Position numbers and translations under genes: made by a program. Of a stretch of DNA of 64,000 nt, positions 50,323 through 62,212 are shown piece by piece. This DNA is from Hemileia vastatrix (Eukaryota; Basidiomycota; Pucciniomycetes; Pucciniales; Zaghouaniaceae): assembly GCA_030280995.1 (NCBI GenBank), contig JASXTE010000140.1:1-64000 (forward strand), in the 5' to 3' direction. The notes under the pieces were generated by a model. The model did not search any database. It was not told the DNA's origin and saw nothing but the letters and a program-made list of their open reading frames with translations. Position 1 is the first letter of the stretch. Each line of letters begins with the position of its first letter.

Positions 50323-51182
50323 CTACCACTACCACCAACACTAACAACAACAACAACAACAACAACCACAACAACAATAATGGAAGCAGTCACAATAGTG
50401 GACTTGTTGTTGCTAATCAGCTCAACAGTATGAGAGGTAACAAGAGAAAAGCATCAGTTGATCCAATTCATCATCAACATCCACTATCAGCTACTTCTAT
50501 GTCATCGGCAAGTGCACCATCTTGTACTGATCCATATGCTTTAACTGGATTAACTGCAGAAGCAGCAGCAGCAGCAGCTGCAGCAGCAATTAATTTTGGT
50601 CATCATCATTCAACTCATCATCAACTACATCATCATCATCATGGTCATCATACACAATACGGTGGTCATCATATAAATTCAACTACCTTACCAAGTCATC
50701 ATGGTGCTCATCATTTGAGTAACTCGATGTATCACAATCTAAGTCATTCAGGAGGATCACCTGGATCGATGACATCACCATCGACAGGTCATACAATGAG
50801 TGGTGTAGTAAATGGTTCAAATAGTTCATCAAATGGAACATCAGCAAGTGTTATTGGTGGTATAATATCTGCATCTAGTGTAGGTACAAGTGTTAATTCA
50901 GATCAATTATCACCATCGGGTGGATCAGGAAGTGGTGGTACATCCGTATTATCACCAGCTAGTCCACCTGGTCCAGCAATGGCAGCACTTAATGCAGCAT
51001 ATGCAGCAGCTATTCCATCGAATTTTTTGACTGCCATGGACTATCATAACCATGCAGCTGCAAGATCATTTCTCGCACCAGATTCATTTTTACACTATCG
51101 AGCATTGGGCTCCTATTACCCTGATCATCCTTACCATCCTCACGCTCATCCTACTCATCAATACACAACCAACTATTATTAA
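37000..51182 (+). CDS. ss: Spineless / aryl hydrocarbon receptor, bHLH-PAS transcription factor
   Basis: Arthropod AhR orthologue. It dimerises with Tango/ARNT and in insects specifies distal antenna, leg tarsus and neuron identity; vertebrate AhR senses xenobiotics. Six coding exons: 37000-37478, 38124-38314 (or from 38121), 48072-48145, 48405-48494, 48926-49430, 49789-51182. All phases agree and give about 910 residues. N-terminal low complexity has poly-His (about 82-98) and [12 protein letters not shown] at 148-159. The bHLH follows with [13 protein letters not shown] (171-183) and [28 protein letters not shown] starts with [32 protein letters not shown] and [26 protein letters not shown] starts at [14 protein letters not shown] and includes [24 protein letters not shown] and [19 protein letters not shown]. 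The long C-terminus has poly-Asn, poly-Ala and His-rich activation-type regions and ends in HQYTTNYY. Agreement with insect Spineless is very high through both PAS domains. Confidence 0.97.
37244..37292 (+). repeat. (CAT)n tract coding poly-His in spineless exon 1
   Basis: CATCAT-type repeat interrupted by CCT and CAC, encoding about 16 His with one Pro. Confidence 0.9.
37479..38123 (+). other. spineless intron 1 (645 nt)
   Basis: Donor gtaagt at 37479. It ends in a tandem acceptor aagtag (AG at 38119-38120 and 38122-38123). It carries a long pyrimidine-rich middle section. No further exon seen. Confidence 0.85.
38315..48071 (+). other. spineless intron 2 (9.76 kb)
   Basis: Donor gtaagt at 38315-38320 and acceptor ttcag at 48067-48071, phase 1. 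It splits the bHLH exon from the PAS-coding exons. It is full of polypurine/polypyrimidine tracts, (TC)n at about 41723-41746 and 40807-40823, (TG)n at 42161-42174, an ATC repeat at 39384-39415 and many CAGGTA sites. Open frames inside it translate as Ser/Phe/Leu or Lys/Glu/Arg runs. I do not support any as genes. Confidence 0.8.
48495..48925 (+). other. spineless intron 4 (431 nt)
   Basis: Donor gtaagc and acceptor tccag, phase 0, inside PAS-A. Starts with four tandem copies of a 'tttttaccttc' unit near 48509-48552. Confidence 0.85.
49431..49788 (+). other. spineless intron 5 (358 nt)
   Basis: Donor gtaagt and acceptor ttctag, phase 1, inside PAS-B. Contains a (TTCA)n run near 49440-49462 and a (TTTC)n tract near 49727-49752. 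Confidence 0.85.
50222..50400 (+). repeat. AAC/AAT tract coding poly-Asn in spineless exon 6
   Basis: A near-continuous Asn run (about residues 591-650) with a short Thr block. AAC and AAT are mixed, and a perfect AAC stretch lies at about 50296-50322. Confidence 0.9.
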
Positions 51183-54100
51183 CATCAACTGTCGACAAAT
51201 GTCAGTGTCAATCTTTTCCTCTTTTTTTTCTCTTCAAGTCTCCTGCCAACGGTGCGTGCCATCCTTTTTATTTGACATCATACAGATAATTCTCACCAAC
51301 CAATTGGATAAATTCACATCAAGTACATTTTCACATATTGTCAAAATGACATAACATACATACATACATACATAGATATGAAGAGAAGGAGAAGAAAAAA
51401 AAATGTTCTACTTGTTCTTTCTCTTTCTCTCTCTCTCTTTCTTTCAGTTAATACATACAGATTGAGTAAAATACAAATGGAAACAAATACCGCACCCAGT
51501 GATCATTTTAACACCAATCACCAAATGGACACTTGACCGAAGGATCATGCAGGGTAAATCAAATACTCACATTCACAAAGTAACATTACATTAAAGAAAA
51601 TACACATCAACAGCATACAGAGCATAAAAAAAGTATCAAGAATAAGAGAAACAGCAAAGAGAGGGCAAACAACATCAGCAAGAGCAACTGCAACAGCAAC
51701 ATTACACACTGAATCCACCGAATGAACAATGGATAGAACTTTTGGTGGTACCTTTTGTCGGTCACAATGTATTCTACTGTATTCCAGCTGGCGTTACTTT
51801 TGGTCAGGGATGATCACAGTGTCCTCTGCTTTTACTCTTTTTATTCTTCTATTCCTGTGTTCCTCTTTCACCTTCTTCTCCTCCCCCTCATCATCCTCCT
51901 CCTCCTTTTTCTCCTGCTTTCCTTCTCTCTCTCTATTACCAACTCACCGTGCAATTAGAGGCATCCCATTGACCTTTTGTCCAGTTGGTCATCACACATT
52001 GAACCTACATTGAACCGACAACCTTCGAGGAGCTTACAACTTACAACTTACGACACTTTGTCACACAAACATCACAATGAAACAAGCAAACAACAACCAC
52101 CTTCTAACCAATGCGCTGTCCCAATCCATTAAACACAAAGTACACAAATCACTTGCAAGATAAAAGAGACAAACCAATTGCTGCTGTCACAATACTCAAA
52201 CTCAAACTTTACTCTTGGTCAATCTGTGTTCCTCTTTTGACCAATGCAATCAAATTGGCTTCAACTAATTTGCACAACAAACAAACTCAAGTGCAAGTTA
52301 AAGCAACAACCGAAGTCATAAAAACAACAACAACTATCGTGCACTCTCAATTAATGACTGTTTTATCCTACAACAATAGACAACAATGGACACAAAAACA
52401 ACAACAAACTTAACAATTTCATCATTGATCATGAAGTATTATTTCTGTTTCATGTACACAACTTTGTAAATTAATCCAATTCAGTAGTTCCTGTGCTTAG
52501 ATAAATTGAAAACAAAAAACTTCTTCTTTTTTTTCTTTTCATTTCTTTTGTTCTCACTTGTGGCTTCAACAATCGTAAACCAGTGTAAAGTAATATGAAG
52601 ACGAGTTAAATCTCGTTGAAAAAGCCAAAAAAAAAGAGAAAAAACTTATTGTCAATTATTTGCTGCGCTGAAATTTCATTGACGCTGTTTAACATTTAAT
52701 TCGCTGGTTATCAATTGAAGAGGATTTCAATTGATCAATCGACTTTGATCAATGTTATTGCAGTAACAACAGTTGTTTCATTTGAAGGGAAAAAGATGAA
52801 CCAACACATTGAAGCATTGAATAGAACATTTTTTTTTCTCATCATCAATAGAACAAACTTACAGGGACAAACTTGAGTTTGTTTTGTTGTTGTAAGTATT
52901 TCATTATTTACCCTTTTGACAGGAGAACATTTTGATCAAATTTACCAATTTACCAGGTATTATTTAATCTTTTTCTTCCTTGCCCTTGGAGGGTGAGAAT
53001 GAATGGTAAAAAGGTTATTTTGAAATTTGTTATTTGGTAGCAATTGTAACCACCCAAATGTTCTTTCTTTCTTTCTTTCACTAAAATTACACCTGTCTAA
53101 GGCAGGAAGATGCATTTTGGTGATTATTCTTTCTTTCTCTCTCTCTCTCTCACTTCAATCTTTAGTCAATGTGCAAGGTTTAGACTTTGTTAAGTTTGCG
53201 GTCGTCATAATAAGGTAAAGTAAAACCAGTAATCACTTGGCTCATCGACAAATACTACTGATACTTTGCAAAGCAGATCATTCGGTGATGATCGAATCCT
53301 GAGTTACCTGTTAACCTAAGTAAAGATGAAGATGAACAAGAAGAAGGAGAAGGAGATGAACAAGAAGAAGTTTCCAAGTTATACAAGTAACAGGTAGTGG
53401 GAAAAATTCACCAATTTACCAATTTACCAAATTCACTTTCTCATCTGTTCGTGCACAGACTACAACTAGTTTGCTTTTTTCACTTGCGACAAATGATTAT
53501 TCTTTCTTATTCTCCTCTCTTTCGGGGTAAAAGGCTCATTTGCCGCATCAGTAGCATCAGCAGCATCAGAAGCATCTGTACAATCAACTACATCACTGTA
53601 TCACCTAAGACAGGTGAGGTTATATTTGACCCTGTCATTAATGTGTTTAACTAAGAAAAGAAAGAATCAACCTTCACTTTACACAATCTGCTTGCACACT
53701 GGACTTGTTGGGTTTGCACAATCTGTTTGCACATACATACACATATACACAGTGGCCAGGGTGCCACAGGGCTACCATCAATCAAATGTTGCAAATTCAA
53801 CTCTAATGACCAATACACGTACAGGGTTAGTCCGATGAACGGGCATTCTCTGTATCCTAGCAACTTGCAACCTGCAACCTGCATCCTCATCAATGTTCAA
53901 TGTTCAATGCTCAATGTTTAGATGGTTCATTGAATATTCCTTCAGGCATGGAGTAATCTTCATCCACACACAATGACAGCAACAGTGCAGCCTGGTTAAT
54001 TCACTCAACTAGATTAACTATTCACTTACACCAAAAAGGAAAACCAGTCACTAAGCATCGATTCATCGGTTAACATGAACTGCTACTCTATCACTTGATA

Positions 54101-55952
54101 CACTCTCTTCCTTCCTGTCAGTGTCAGTAAATTTTGTTGCCTGAATCATGCTGTTACCTGTTCATCATATACACATATAAACATAGCCATTCACTTTCAT
54201 TATAAATGGACAGGTATCAATCAACCATCAGGTCAAAATAAGCAATCTTCCATCTACATCTGCATCTGCATCTTCTCTCATCATGATGAATAGAAAGAGA
54301 AGAACCATTGAACAACCAAACCTTTGACATTTATTTGAGGGTAAAATTTTTTACCTTCAAAGAAAGAAATTAACTAAACAAATTTCAATCTTACCATTGA
54401 ACTGATGAAATGAGATAACAAATTTAACAGATAAAATTCTAACCAAGGAAAAATGCAAAAGAGTACTTCATCTTCTTCTTCCTTGTGCAATTATTTTACT
54501 TGGGACAAATTTGACTGAATGAGTCACTGAGTAGCCCATTACATTTTCAATGACGGGTCAATTTTTCTTGTAGTTTGTTCAGTTTGTTGTAGTTTCTTGT
54601 ATAATAGTTGTTTGCATCTTTTTTTTTCCTTCCTCATTTGATTCAGGTGAATTTCTTCTTTTCACCCAAGTTACAACTGAAATACCTGTCATAGTAGTAT
54701 ATTTAGAACCTGGTTAGTTGTCTTTCATCTCCTTTGCGTGGTTCCTTGTCTTTACGACGTCAATATTTTTATTTCTTACTCTCTTATTTTTTGTTTTCTT
54801 TGACCATTCTGAGTCCTTTTGTCGACTCAACATTTTATTTATTCAAAGTAAAAAGAAAAAGGAAATATTTTTAACCATTAAGGTTTCAATTTAATTTAAT
54901 TTACCAATGAACACACTGAGAGGAAGAAATCTCACGCGATTTTTTATCTCAGGTATAAATAGTAAATTATATATCATTATTGTTATTATTTAAAACTTTT
55001 AAGCCTATCAAGGCATCTCCAGTGGTCTCAGTCTGTTCGTTCAATCATCTTTTTTCTTCTTGTTTGTTTTTTTTCTCGTCTTCATTTTCTCTTCATTTGA
55101 GGCAAAAAATTGACATTCATCCTTAATGTTGATTCAATTGATTTAGTTGATTTAGTTATCAATAGTTTGACATAAAAGTAAAATTAAATAAAAGAAGTAA
55201 TTTTACTTGTAGTCAATGGTGAAAAGTTGAAGATGCTTTTCATCATAACAAATTCACAAGTTGTCAAGTTGAGTCAATTTTGCCTGTATTTGGATGAGTA
55301 AGTTGAGCGACAACAGACTGACAATTTAAATATTGATGGCGATGTTGCATCGAATGAGAATCATAATGGATGTAGGGATGCGCGAATTGATGACGAAAAA
55401 ATCTTGATGATTTTATTCTCTCCACTTAAACTTGATTTGCCAGAATGAAGATGGAGTTACCAGCCGTTAGTAGCTCGCTAAGTTTTGCAAGCAAGTTGGC
55501 CGACTTCGTCTTGAATGAATCGAATAGTCATGAATCATCAGTAGAAGTGACATCTTTCACCCTGGTGTCGTTTGAAGGACATCATTGAAAGGACATTATT
55601 AGTTACTTTTTGAGGTGGCCGTAGTAGATGAGCAGCACGAATGACTGACTAATAAATTATTAGTGATGAGCTCAAGTTGCACTTCAAAATGATACTAATA
55701 TTTGTTTTATTTGTCTCTTAAGGTTAGTTGGTACCAGCCGAGTCACCTTGTTCAGTGGGTGAAAAGAATGTAAAAAAACTTGAGACTGTTGGCCATCAAG
55801 TTCATCAAGTGGTCTTTCGATATGCGAAGAAATATGACAGAGGACATATGACATCGCTGAGTAGCATAATCGCTTCATCTCTGGTTGAAACTTCCATTGA
55901 GAGGATGCAAATGAATCATTTTATGTATTGTACTAAGACAAGATAGTACAAG
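51183..55952. other. spineless 3' UTR and intergenic region to TLK
   Basis: About 4.8 kb between the tail-to-tail genes spineless and TLK. The first 1.2 kb is likely 3' UTR, but I cannot fix its end. No recognisable coding exon on either strand. A mild cluster of CAGGTA sites continues to about 54.9 kb. The frames at 55684-55946 on both strands have no recognisable protein character. Confidence 0.55.
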
Positions 55953-58915
55953 CTAAGAATTTTTGTCACGATCAGCGTTACCCCTTCCATGTTTCGTGCT
56001 TGGTTTCAAGTATTCATCACTAGATAATTGAAGAACATCGATGCGGTCTTCTTTTCGATATTGAAGGCATCTGCGGACAAAGAGCTGAAAAGAGTAGACG
56101 TGGAGAGAAAGATAAGAGTACAAGTTGGTATGAGTGAAAGAGTAAAATTAATATATCAAGTGTATTAAAAGTAAGTAACACTATGTAAGACATAACAACA
56201 TTGCTTACAACGAGAATGTCCAGACTCACATACACGTGAATGAAACACATGCAAGTTGGGCGAGTCTATTTAAATTGAATGAGGGGTTTAAGGTCAAGGT
56301 GCGTGAACAAGACTTACCTTTGCTTCATTGGAAACAGTAGGTTTAGGTTGGAATTCAACCTCAGTGGCTTTGAGGATGGTATTTTCCTCTAGAATCGTCG
56401 CCTGTGACTGGTTGTGACCAAAAGGCTGTGTTGGACAAAGAGGAGTAAAGTTAGATACAGAGCAGGTTGTGTGAAGGAAAGATGAAACATCTTCACCAGT
56501 TTTCCATTTTAGGTGGTCAGATAGGAAGAAAGTCTATTACTGACGTTCTTAGTAGAAGGTTAACTTACCTTTTTACCGTATAAACACTGGTAGAATATTA
56601 CTCCTACAGACCAGACATCGACTTTAGAGCTTATTTTGGGCGGAGTTTTGCCAACGACAAAACATTCAGGAGGTAAATACCAATACGTTCCAGCTCCTTG
56701 AGAAGTTAAATCCATCCCATGATCGGGAGAGTAGTTATCATCATCCATTATTTTACTTAGACCGAAATCAGTTATTTTAATTTCACCAGCACGGCTACCA
56801 TTTCCCAATAGAATGTTTCCTACAAATGGATGAATTGACGAATGAACAAATATACAGAGAAGGAGAAGTAAAAAGAGAAAGATAAAGAAAATGAAGATTA
56901 AACATAAAATTTAGCAATAAAAGAAAAAACAAAACAAAACAAAAGGTTAATATAATTAACTAGCACTTACCAGGCTTAAGGTCATAGTGAATGATGGCTG
57001 GTTTAATTTCATTTAAATACTTTAACGCGTGAACAACTTGCATTATAATGGATCTTGCTTCACGTTCAGGTATGAATTTGTGTTGCTTCAGGTAGAAATC
57101 TAAATCATGTCCATCACAATATTCTAATACAGTACAGAAGGAGTTGGGATCAATTTCGAAAACGTCAAAAAGACGTACAATTCTAGGATGATCAAGTTGC
57201 TTGTGAATGTTATACTCTCGAAGAGCATGCTTAATATAGTTGGCTTTCTTATCATCCTTCCAATCCTTGTTTAGTTGGTGAATTTTACAGGCAACATAAC
57301 GTTGTTCTTTTAAATCAAATGCTTTATGTACTTCTGAGAAGCCACCTTTGCCTAAAAGAGTGAGAAGAAGGTAACGATCACTGAGTACGACATGATTATT
57401 GAATCTTGATTGATCTTCATTATGGATTCGTTTGAGTTCTCGAATATGTAGATTGCGTTCGCGTTCTAACTTTTCAACTTCAAGGGTTAAGTCGGCATCT
57501 TCCTTTTTAAGGGCTGCTTGTCTTAATTTCAATATTTCATCCATTTCATAGTATTCGTACCAGGAGAGTTCTTTGTTTGCAGATGAAGCTGATGATGAGT
57601 TGGATGGTTCCTTTGGTTTAGTAAAGTCTGAAAATCCAGATGAACCCATACACGATGCTCCATTAGATAGGGCAACATTAGGTACACCGGACGTATTGAC
57701 AACTGAATTACCACTAGGTCGACCATCTGACCCAGGAAGACCTGTACCAGCACCACCAGAACCACCACCGGATGAGCCGGAAGGTGATGAGGCACCTGGA
57801 CCTTGATTTGATCCTAATGCAGATGAAGAAGAAGGTACACCAGGCCCAACGACAGTTGATAAATAACTTGACCTGTCAGCTGCCGCTTGACCTTTCTTTG
57901 GACCTACAGAGCTCGGTTTTCTCTTGGCAAGAATTTTTCTTTGTCTTTCAATTTCATCACGCTCTGCTGTGGTCATTTCTTGTTTTTTAGTTATTTCAGT
58001 AAAGGCATGTCCATCGACCCAATTTTCAACAAAGGATGCACCTTGTCGTTGAGTAACAAATTGTCCTAATCGCAGTCGATTTTGCATACACTTTTGTCTG
58101 GCTGCTTTTTTCTCCATTTGACTTTTTTCTACTAAAAGCTGTTTTGTTACTTCGACTGACTTAGCCAATTGTTCTTTTTGCCGATCGATTATTTTTTGTT
58201 GAGCTGCGAGTTGTCTTCTTAATTCATCTGCCGCACGTTGCAACTCGTCAATTTTACCGTCTCTTATTTCTAAATCTTGTACTGATTTCGTTTCGCCATC
58301 TTTAAGGTGTCTTATCGTTAAATCAGTTTGTACACCACGACACTGGAGATTTAACTGTGGGGGTACTTGCACATTCAACCCTTGTTGAGGTAAAAGTGAA
58401 GATACATGAGATGATGTATTTGTCACAAGATGTGAATGAGGACCAGCGGTAAGATTAACAGCAACGCCGACACTTGAAGCATTGGTTACACCTACTGTTT
58501 GTTGGTAATAATTATGAGAACCGACAACTTTGGGTGAAGAAGGTGTCGACGATGAAAGGGATGATGGAGGCAATGAAAGTGGATGGTGAGATGGTTGTGA
58601 AGTTCGAGATGTGACGACACCCATGATGCCATGAGGACCAGATGAAGAAGCTAATACTGGCGTACTATTGGGTCCAGCATTCATTAAATTAGGCATTTTA
58701 GGTCCTGTTGCACCTTGAGTACCCCCACTACCTGTATTATTGGACATAGAAGGCAATGAACCAGACCCATCAGTAGGATCATTTGATTGATCAGACATTG
58801 CCTTTCGTTTTCGAGTTTCGGACACAATCGTTTGACCAGCAATTCTGGCCTCTAGATATTCTTGTCGTCGAGGGTCAATATTAAGACAATATAATTCATG
58901 TTGCTTGTTGTTCAT
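55953..58915 (-). CDS. Tlk: Tousled-like kinase (TLK)
   Basis: Nuclear Ser/Thr kinase that phosphorylates the histone chaperone ASF1 and supports replication-coupled chromatin assembly. Four coding exons: 58915-56971, 56819-56569, 56425-56318 and 56084-55953. Phases agree and give 811 residues. The start at 58915 gives [24 protein letters not shown], which aligns with the animal TLK N-terminus. Low-complexity Ser/Gly/Pro regions flank coiled coils ([20 protein letters not shown] and later [20 protein letters not shown]). The TLK-specific block [14 protein letters not shown] lies between them. The kinase domain starts near 511: G-loop GKGGFSEV (522-529), Lys544 in VACKIH, HYDLKPGN with catalytic Asp645 (HYD in place of HRD is normal for TLKs), [20 protein letters not shown] and [20 protein letters not shown]. 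Intact throughout. Confidence 0.97.
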
Positions 58916-59764
58916 GGTTGACAATTTTGATGTGTCAATGTAACGATCTACCTTGACAAACAATGATGGTAGGCTAGGAGTGACAGTGGTTCACTTGCGG
59001 TGGCCTTTGTCAAGCCTAATCAAGTGATATTCACCTCAGTTTAGCCAGTGTGATGAAGATTCAAATTGAATTTAGTACTTGATTTCTATAAGCTAAACAA
59101 TCACAAAGATGATTAAGGTATTTCAATAGAACCAACAATTACTAGTTGAATTTGTGACTTGTCCTTTCTTCCAAAATGTATGAATAAAGAAGGAAGATGT
59201 ACTTGACAAAGTACGAAGAAATTAGTTAATTGTTGTTGTCGCCGACGTTTTGATAAATTTACTTCACGACTGTCACAAATTCATGTGGCAAAAGTGACCA
59301 AATGATGAAGAAGATTGGCCAAAAGGACAATTGGCGATTCTTTACATGAAATGGAAAATGGAGGATTGAACCAAACTGAATGCCTGTTACAGCTAGCACC
59401 AGCTGTCGTCGTGCACAGGAGAACAGGAGAAATCCGAATGGTGGAGAATGGTGGGTTCAAGCTCAGCTCTTCATGAGCCATGAGTTCATATAAGTTGACC
59501 ACTGTGCTGTGTGTGTCGCAAAGAAAATCCACACAATCTCTCTCTCTCACTTCTCTTCTCTTTTCTTTGCCCTTTTTTTCCTCTTTTTCCTCTTTTTCTT
59601 ATTCTCTCCCTACTTCTCCCTTCACCTTGTGTCAAAGGTTCTTTGACCAATTTGCCTTTTACCACTGACACCTTTACTTATTAGCCATGGTGTATACTCA
59701 CAGTGTGCACTCTTCCTTTTGCAGACTTTTCACTTGACTTTGTCTTTGTATGTTGTATGGTGTG

Positions 59765-59796
<32 letters not shown>

Positions 59797-60941
59797 CTCT
59801 TTCTTCTCACTCACTCAATTTTCCACTAGTGACCAAGAAGCCTTTACGCAATAGCAGCCGAACCGTGTATGAAAGACCAGCAAGCAAAGTTAGCAAGGCC
59901 AGGTAACCTCAAACCGACAAACTGACATACACAAAGACACATTCACCAACCCACCAACCATCTTGTGATTCGACTTTTCTTATCATCTTCTCGTCTGACC
60001 GGGCCATTTCATTCACTCTACATGTCTAAAAGTATTATTTTTTAATGCCAGCCCACTTGCTACTGGTCATCATCTGCAACTTCATCATCCATCTCTCTCT
60101 CTCTCTCTCTCTCTCCCTCATCTTCAGTCTGGCCAATATTTTCTTTTACAACTCGCTTCATTGTCTGTCTTTCCATCATCAGACTTTTCTAGTTGAAGCA
60201 ACTTTAACCATATAGTCATTTTACAAGGATGATTTACTCAGAGTACTTGCTGAGTAGTTGTTGCTGCTCAATGACATTTTCCTGTCAATACTTTACTTGC
60301 CTGTGTCAATAACAATTGCCGCAAAGATCGTCATTGCTTGTTTATTTGATTTAGACACAAATAATCCTTTTTACCTGGTCAATTATTCAGTTGTTACCTC
60401 TCAAAACAATACAACTTCTTCTACAGTGACACTTGAATGATTATGCGTTTGACGTGAGCACTTGATCAGACAAATTGAAACACTAAAGTATACTTCAATT
60501 ATTCCGTTGAAAAGTTGGCAAATTTTTCCTTCGAACAAATCTTTGTGCAAATTTTGACACGAATAACTCGAGTTGATAATTTCTTTTCTTTCATTAATCA
60601 ATGAGAAGGCATTTTGTAGATTAACCCGATCAGCAGCAAAATTGATTCTCACCAACTGAAGATACAATGATTATCGATAATTAGGAGAACAGTAACAATC
60701 GATGTCTATTTCATTCAAAGACAAACATTGATAGTGTTTAACTGATTTTTGCCGTACAATGATAGTATTTGAATGTACCGCGTGAAATTTGAAAGAACAT
60801 TTGGAATCTTTTTTTGGAAGTTTCACTCCCTCGCGCGCATCTCAACATCAGCATCAACATCAGTCGTTAAGAAGTGAAGAAAATTCGCGTGTCAACTAAA
60901 CTTGTCATCATTCGCTTGATAAATATCACCCGTACTCTAAT
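58916..60941. other. TLK upstream region and 3' flank of the TLK-derived paralogue
   Basis: About 2 kb without a recognisable gene. Contains (TC)n runs at about 59767-59791 and 60092-60115. Probably includes the TLK promoter and 5' UTR. Confidence 0.55.
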
Positions 60942-60946
60942 TTATT
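60941..60946 (-). terminator. Poly(A) signal overlapping the stop codon of the TLK-derived paralogue
   Basis: AATAAA on the minus strand at 60946-60941 includes the TAA stop (60944-60942). If used, the 3' UTR would be only 10-30 bases. Confidence 0.4.
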
Positions 60947-61637
60947 TCCTTACTAATGATGATCTTAACGCCATTTTTGTCTTGGCAATGTCAACTTTTA
61001 ACAGAATGAGTTTCCTACTATTTGAGATTATCTCTCGAGATGATTCTTCAATTTCTGTTTCAATATTATCAAATACTCGTGTCATATGATCTAATTTATC
61101 CAGACGGTTCTGTGCTAATTCGTCATCTGGATATGTTACAAAACGTTCTTTTATCCCATCCATAAGGTTAACCAATCGTCCCTGACTTTGTTGTAAATTA
61201 TTGACGTTACGTTTTAACATTTCAATCTTCATTTCAATCAGTGATTTGGCATCGTTGAGAACTTCTAAAAGATCTGTTTCTCCTTTCTCAGGTCTTCGAG
61301 TCAAGGCTAGTTGAGGTGTTGAATTCTTGACAGACTGAGACGAATGATCAGATGATGAGAACAATGACTTTGAAGGAGTCTCCTGGTTCATCTCTTCTTC
61401 TTCCTGTTCTTCTTCGCCTTTATTGGTCATTTCACTCATTGACCCATGTCCATTGACCCAATTTTCAACAAAAGATGATCCTTGTTGTTGTTCATTTGTC
61501 GATTCGGTTTGTACACCTCGACACTGAAAATTCGATTCCAATGGAATTTGTATACCCATTATATTATGAGGCAAATTGAATGATGGAAAAACTGACAATG
61601 ATTCACTTTCTCGTTTAACATTGGTTAAATTAGGCAT
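60942..61637 (-). CDS. Kinase-less partial TLK paralogue (N-terminal fragment fused to a helical tail)
   Basis: 231 codons from ATG 61637, uninterrupted. Three blocks match TLK (55953-58915) in the same order. EMPNLTNV corresponds to [19 protein letters not shown] corresponds to [25 protein letters not shown] corresponds to [14 protein letters not shown]. Nucleotide identity in the last block is high, with about 46 bases near 61445-61490 closely matching 58003-58050. Similarity also extends upstream of the ATG in frame, to IAHQIVPES versus IAGQTIVSE, where no ATG is present. Between the blocks most TLK sequence is missing. After an acidic run (EEEQEEEE) the C-terminal 110 residues are helical and charged (DDELAQNRLDKLDHMTRVFD) with no counterpart I can place. 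There is no kinase domain. It lies about 2 kb upstream of TLK on the same strand. It could be a new regulator that competes for TLK partners, or a decaying duplicate that happens to be open. Confidence 0.65.
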   Translation of the reverse strand: MPNLTNVKRESESLSVFPSFNLPHNIMGIQIPLESNFQCRGVQTESTNEQQQGSSFVENWVNGHGSMSEMTNKGEEEQEEEEMNQETPSKSLFSSSDHSSQSVKNSTPQLALTRRPEKGETDLLEVLNDAKSLIEMKIEMLKRNVNNLQQSQGRLVNLMDGIKERFVTYPDDELAQNRLDKLDHMTRVFDNIETEIEESSREIISNSRKLILLKVDIAKTKMALRSSLVRK

Positions 61638-61756
61638 CTCTAGTCCTATTACACCTTGTGTGTCCTTACAACTACCAGCACAACCTGCACAAGTAAAAAC
61701 CGATTCAGGCACAATCTGGTGAGCAATGCAAGTTGCAAAAATAGTAAACTTTCACT

Positions 61757-61863
61757 TTGGTGACGGAGAATTTGTCGATGGTTACTGTCGCTCTTTTATT
61801 TGATTTAAAAAAAATAATTATTTCACTGGTCAAAGCAGTCAAAGTATTTTAGGACGATCGTTC
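61757..61863. repeat. Direct repeat copy 1 (about 105 bp)
   Basis: Runs from 'ggtgacggagaatttgtcga' through 'ttatttgatttaaaaaaaat' to 'gtattttaggacgatcg'. Copy 2 is at 62213-62348, 456 bases away in the same orientation. Confidence 0.9.
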
Positions 61864-62212
61864 TTCAAAGCCGGCGACCAATGTGATCCAATGAAAACCT
61901 CGTTACTCATAGAGAGACGCACGAATAAAATGTGCGTTCGCCATTGCTCACAATTTCAACTGCAGATCGGAGGATGAAAATTCCACGGCAGCGTACACAT
62001 TACATCTAAGGTGAATGATTCACCTATCATCACAAAAAAACAGAGATATGCTACTGCTACGATAAATATGTGGAGGAGCATCCATTTGTTGCATACAAAA
62101 ATCACGCTAGTGAATTATGCGAGGAGAAAGACCTTCAATTACCTCTAGCAAGATCACAAAAAAAAGGAATTTATTCAATACAAGACCAGATAATACTCTG
62201 ATAAATTCTATT

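Noticed and set aside
50075..50377. Minus-strand frame of almost pure Leu
   Set aside because: Antisense of the poly-Asn tract of spineless (GTT/TTG reading of AAC).
55684..55946. Overlapping frames on both strands next to the TLK stop
   Set aside because: No protein character. I considered an extra TLK 3' exon, but the TLK reading ends cleanly at 55953.
62019..62201. A plus-strand Cys-containing open frame (C-Y-C-Y-D-K-Y...) between the two direct repeats
   Set aside because: Sixty codons with no Met and no similarity I can recognise; it is within chance for this length.
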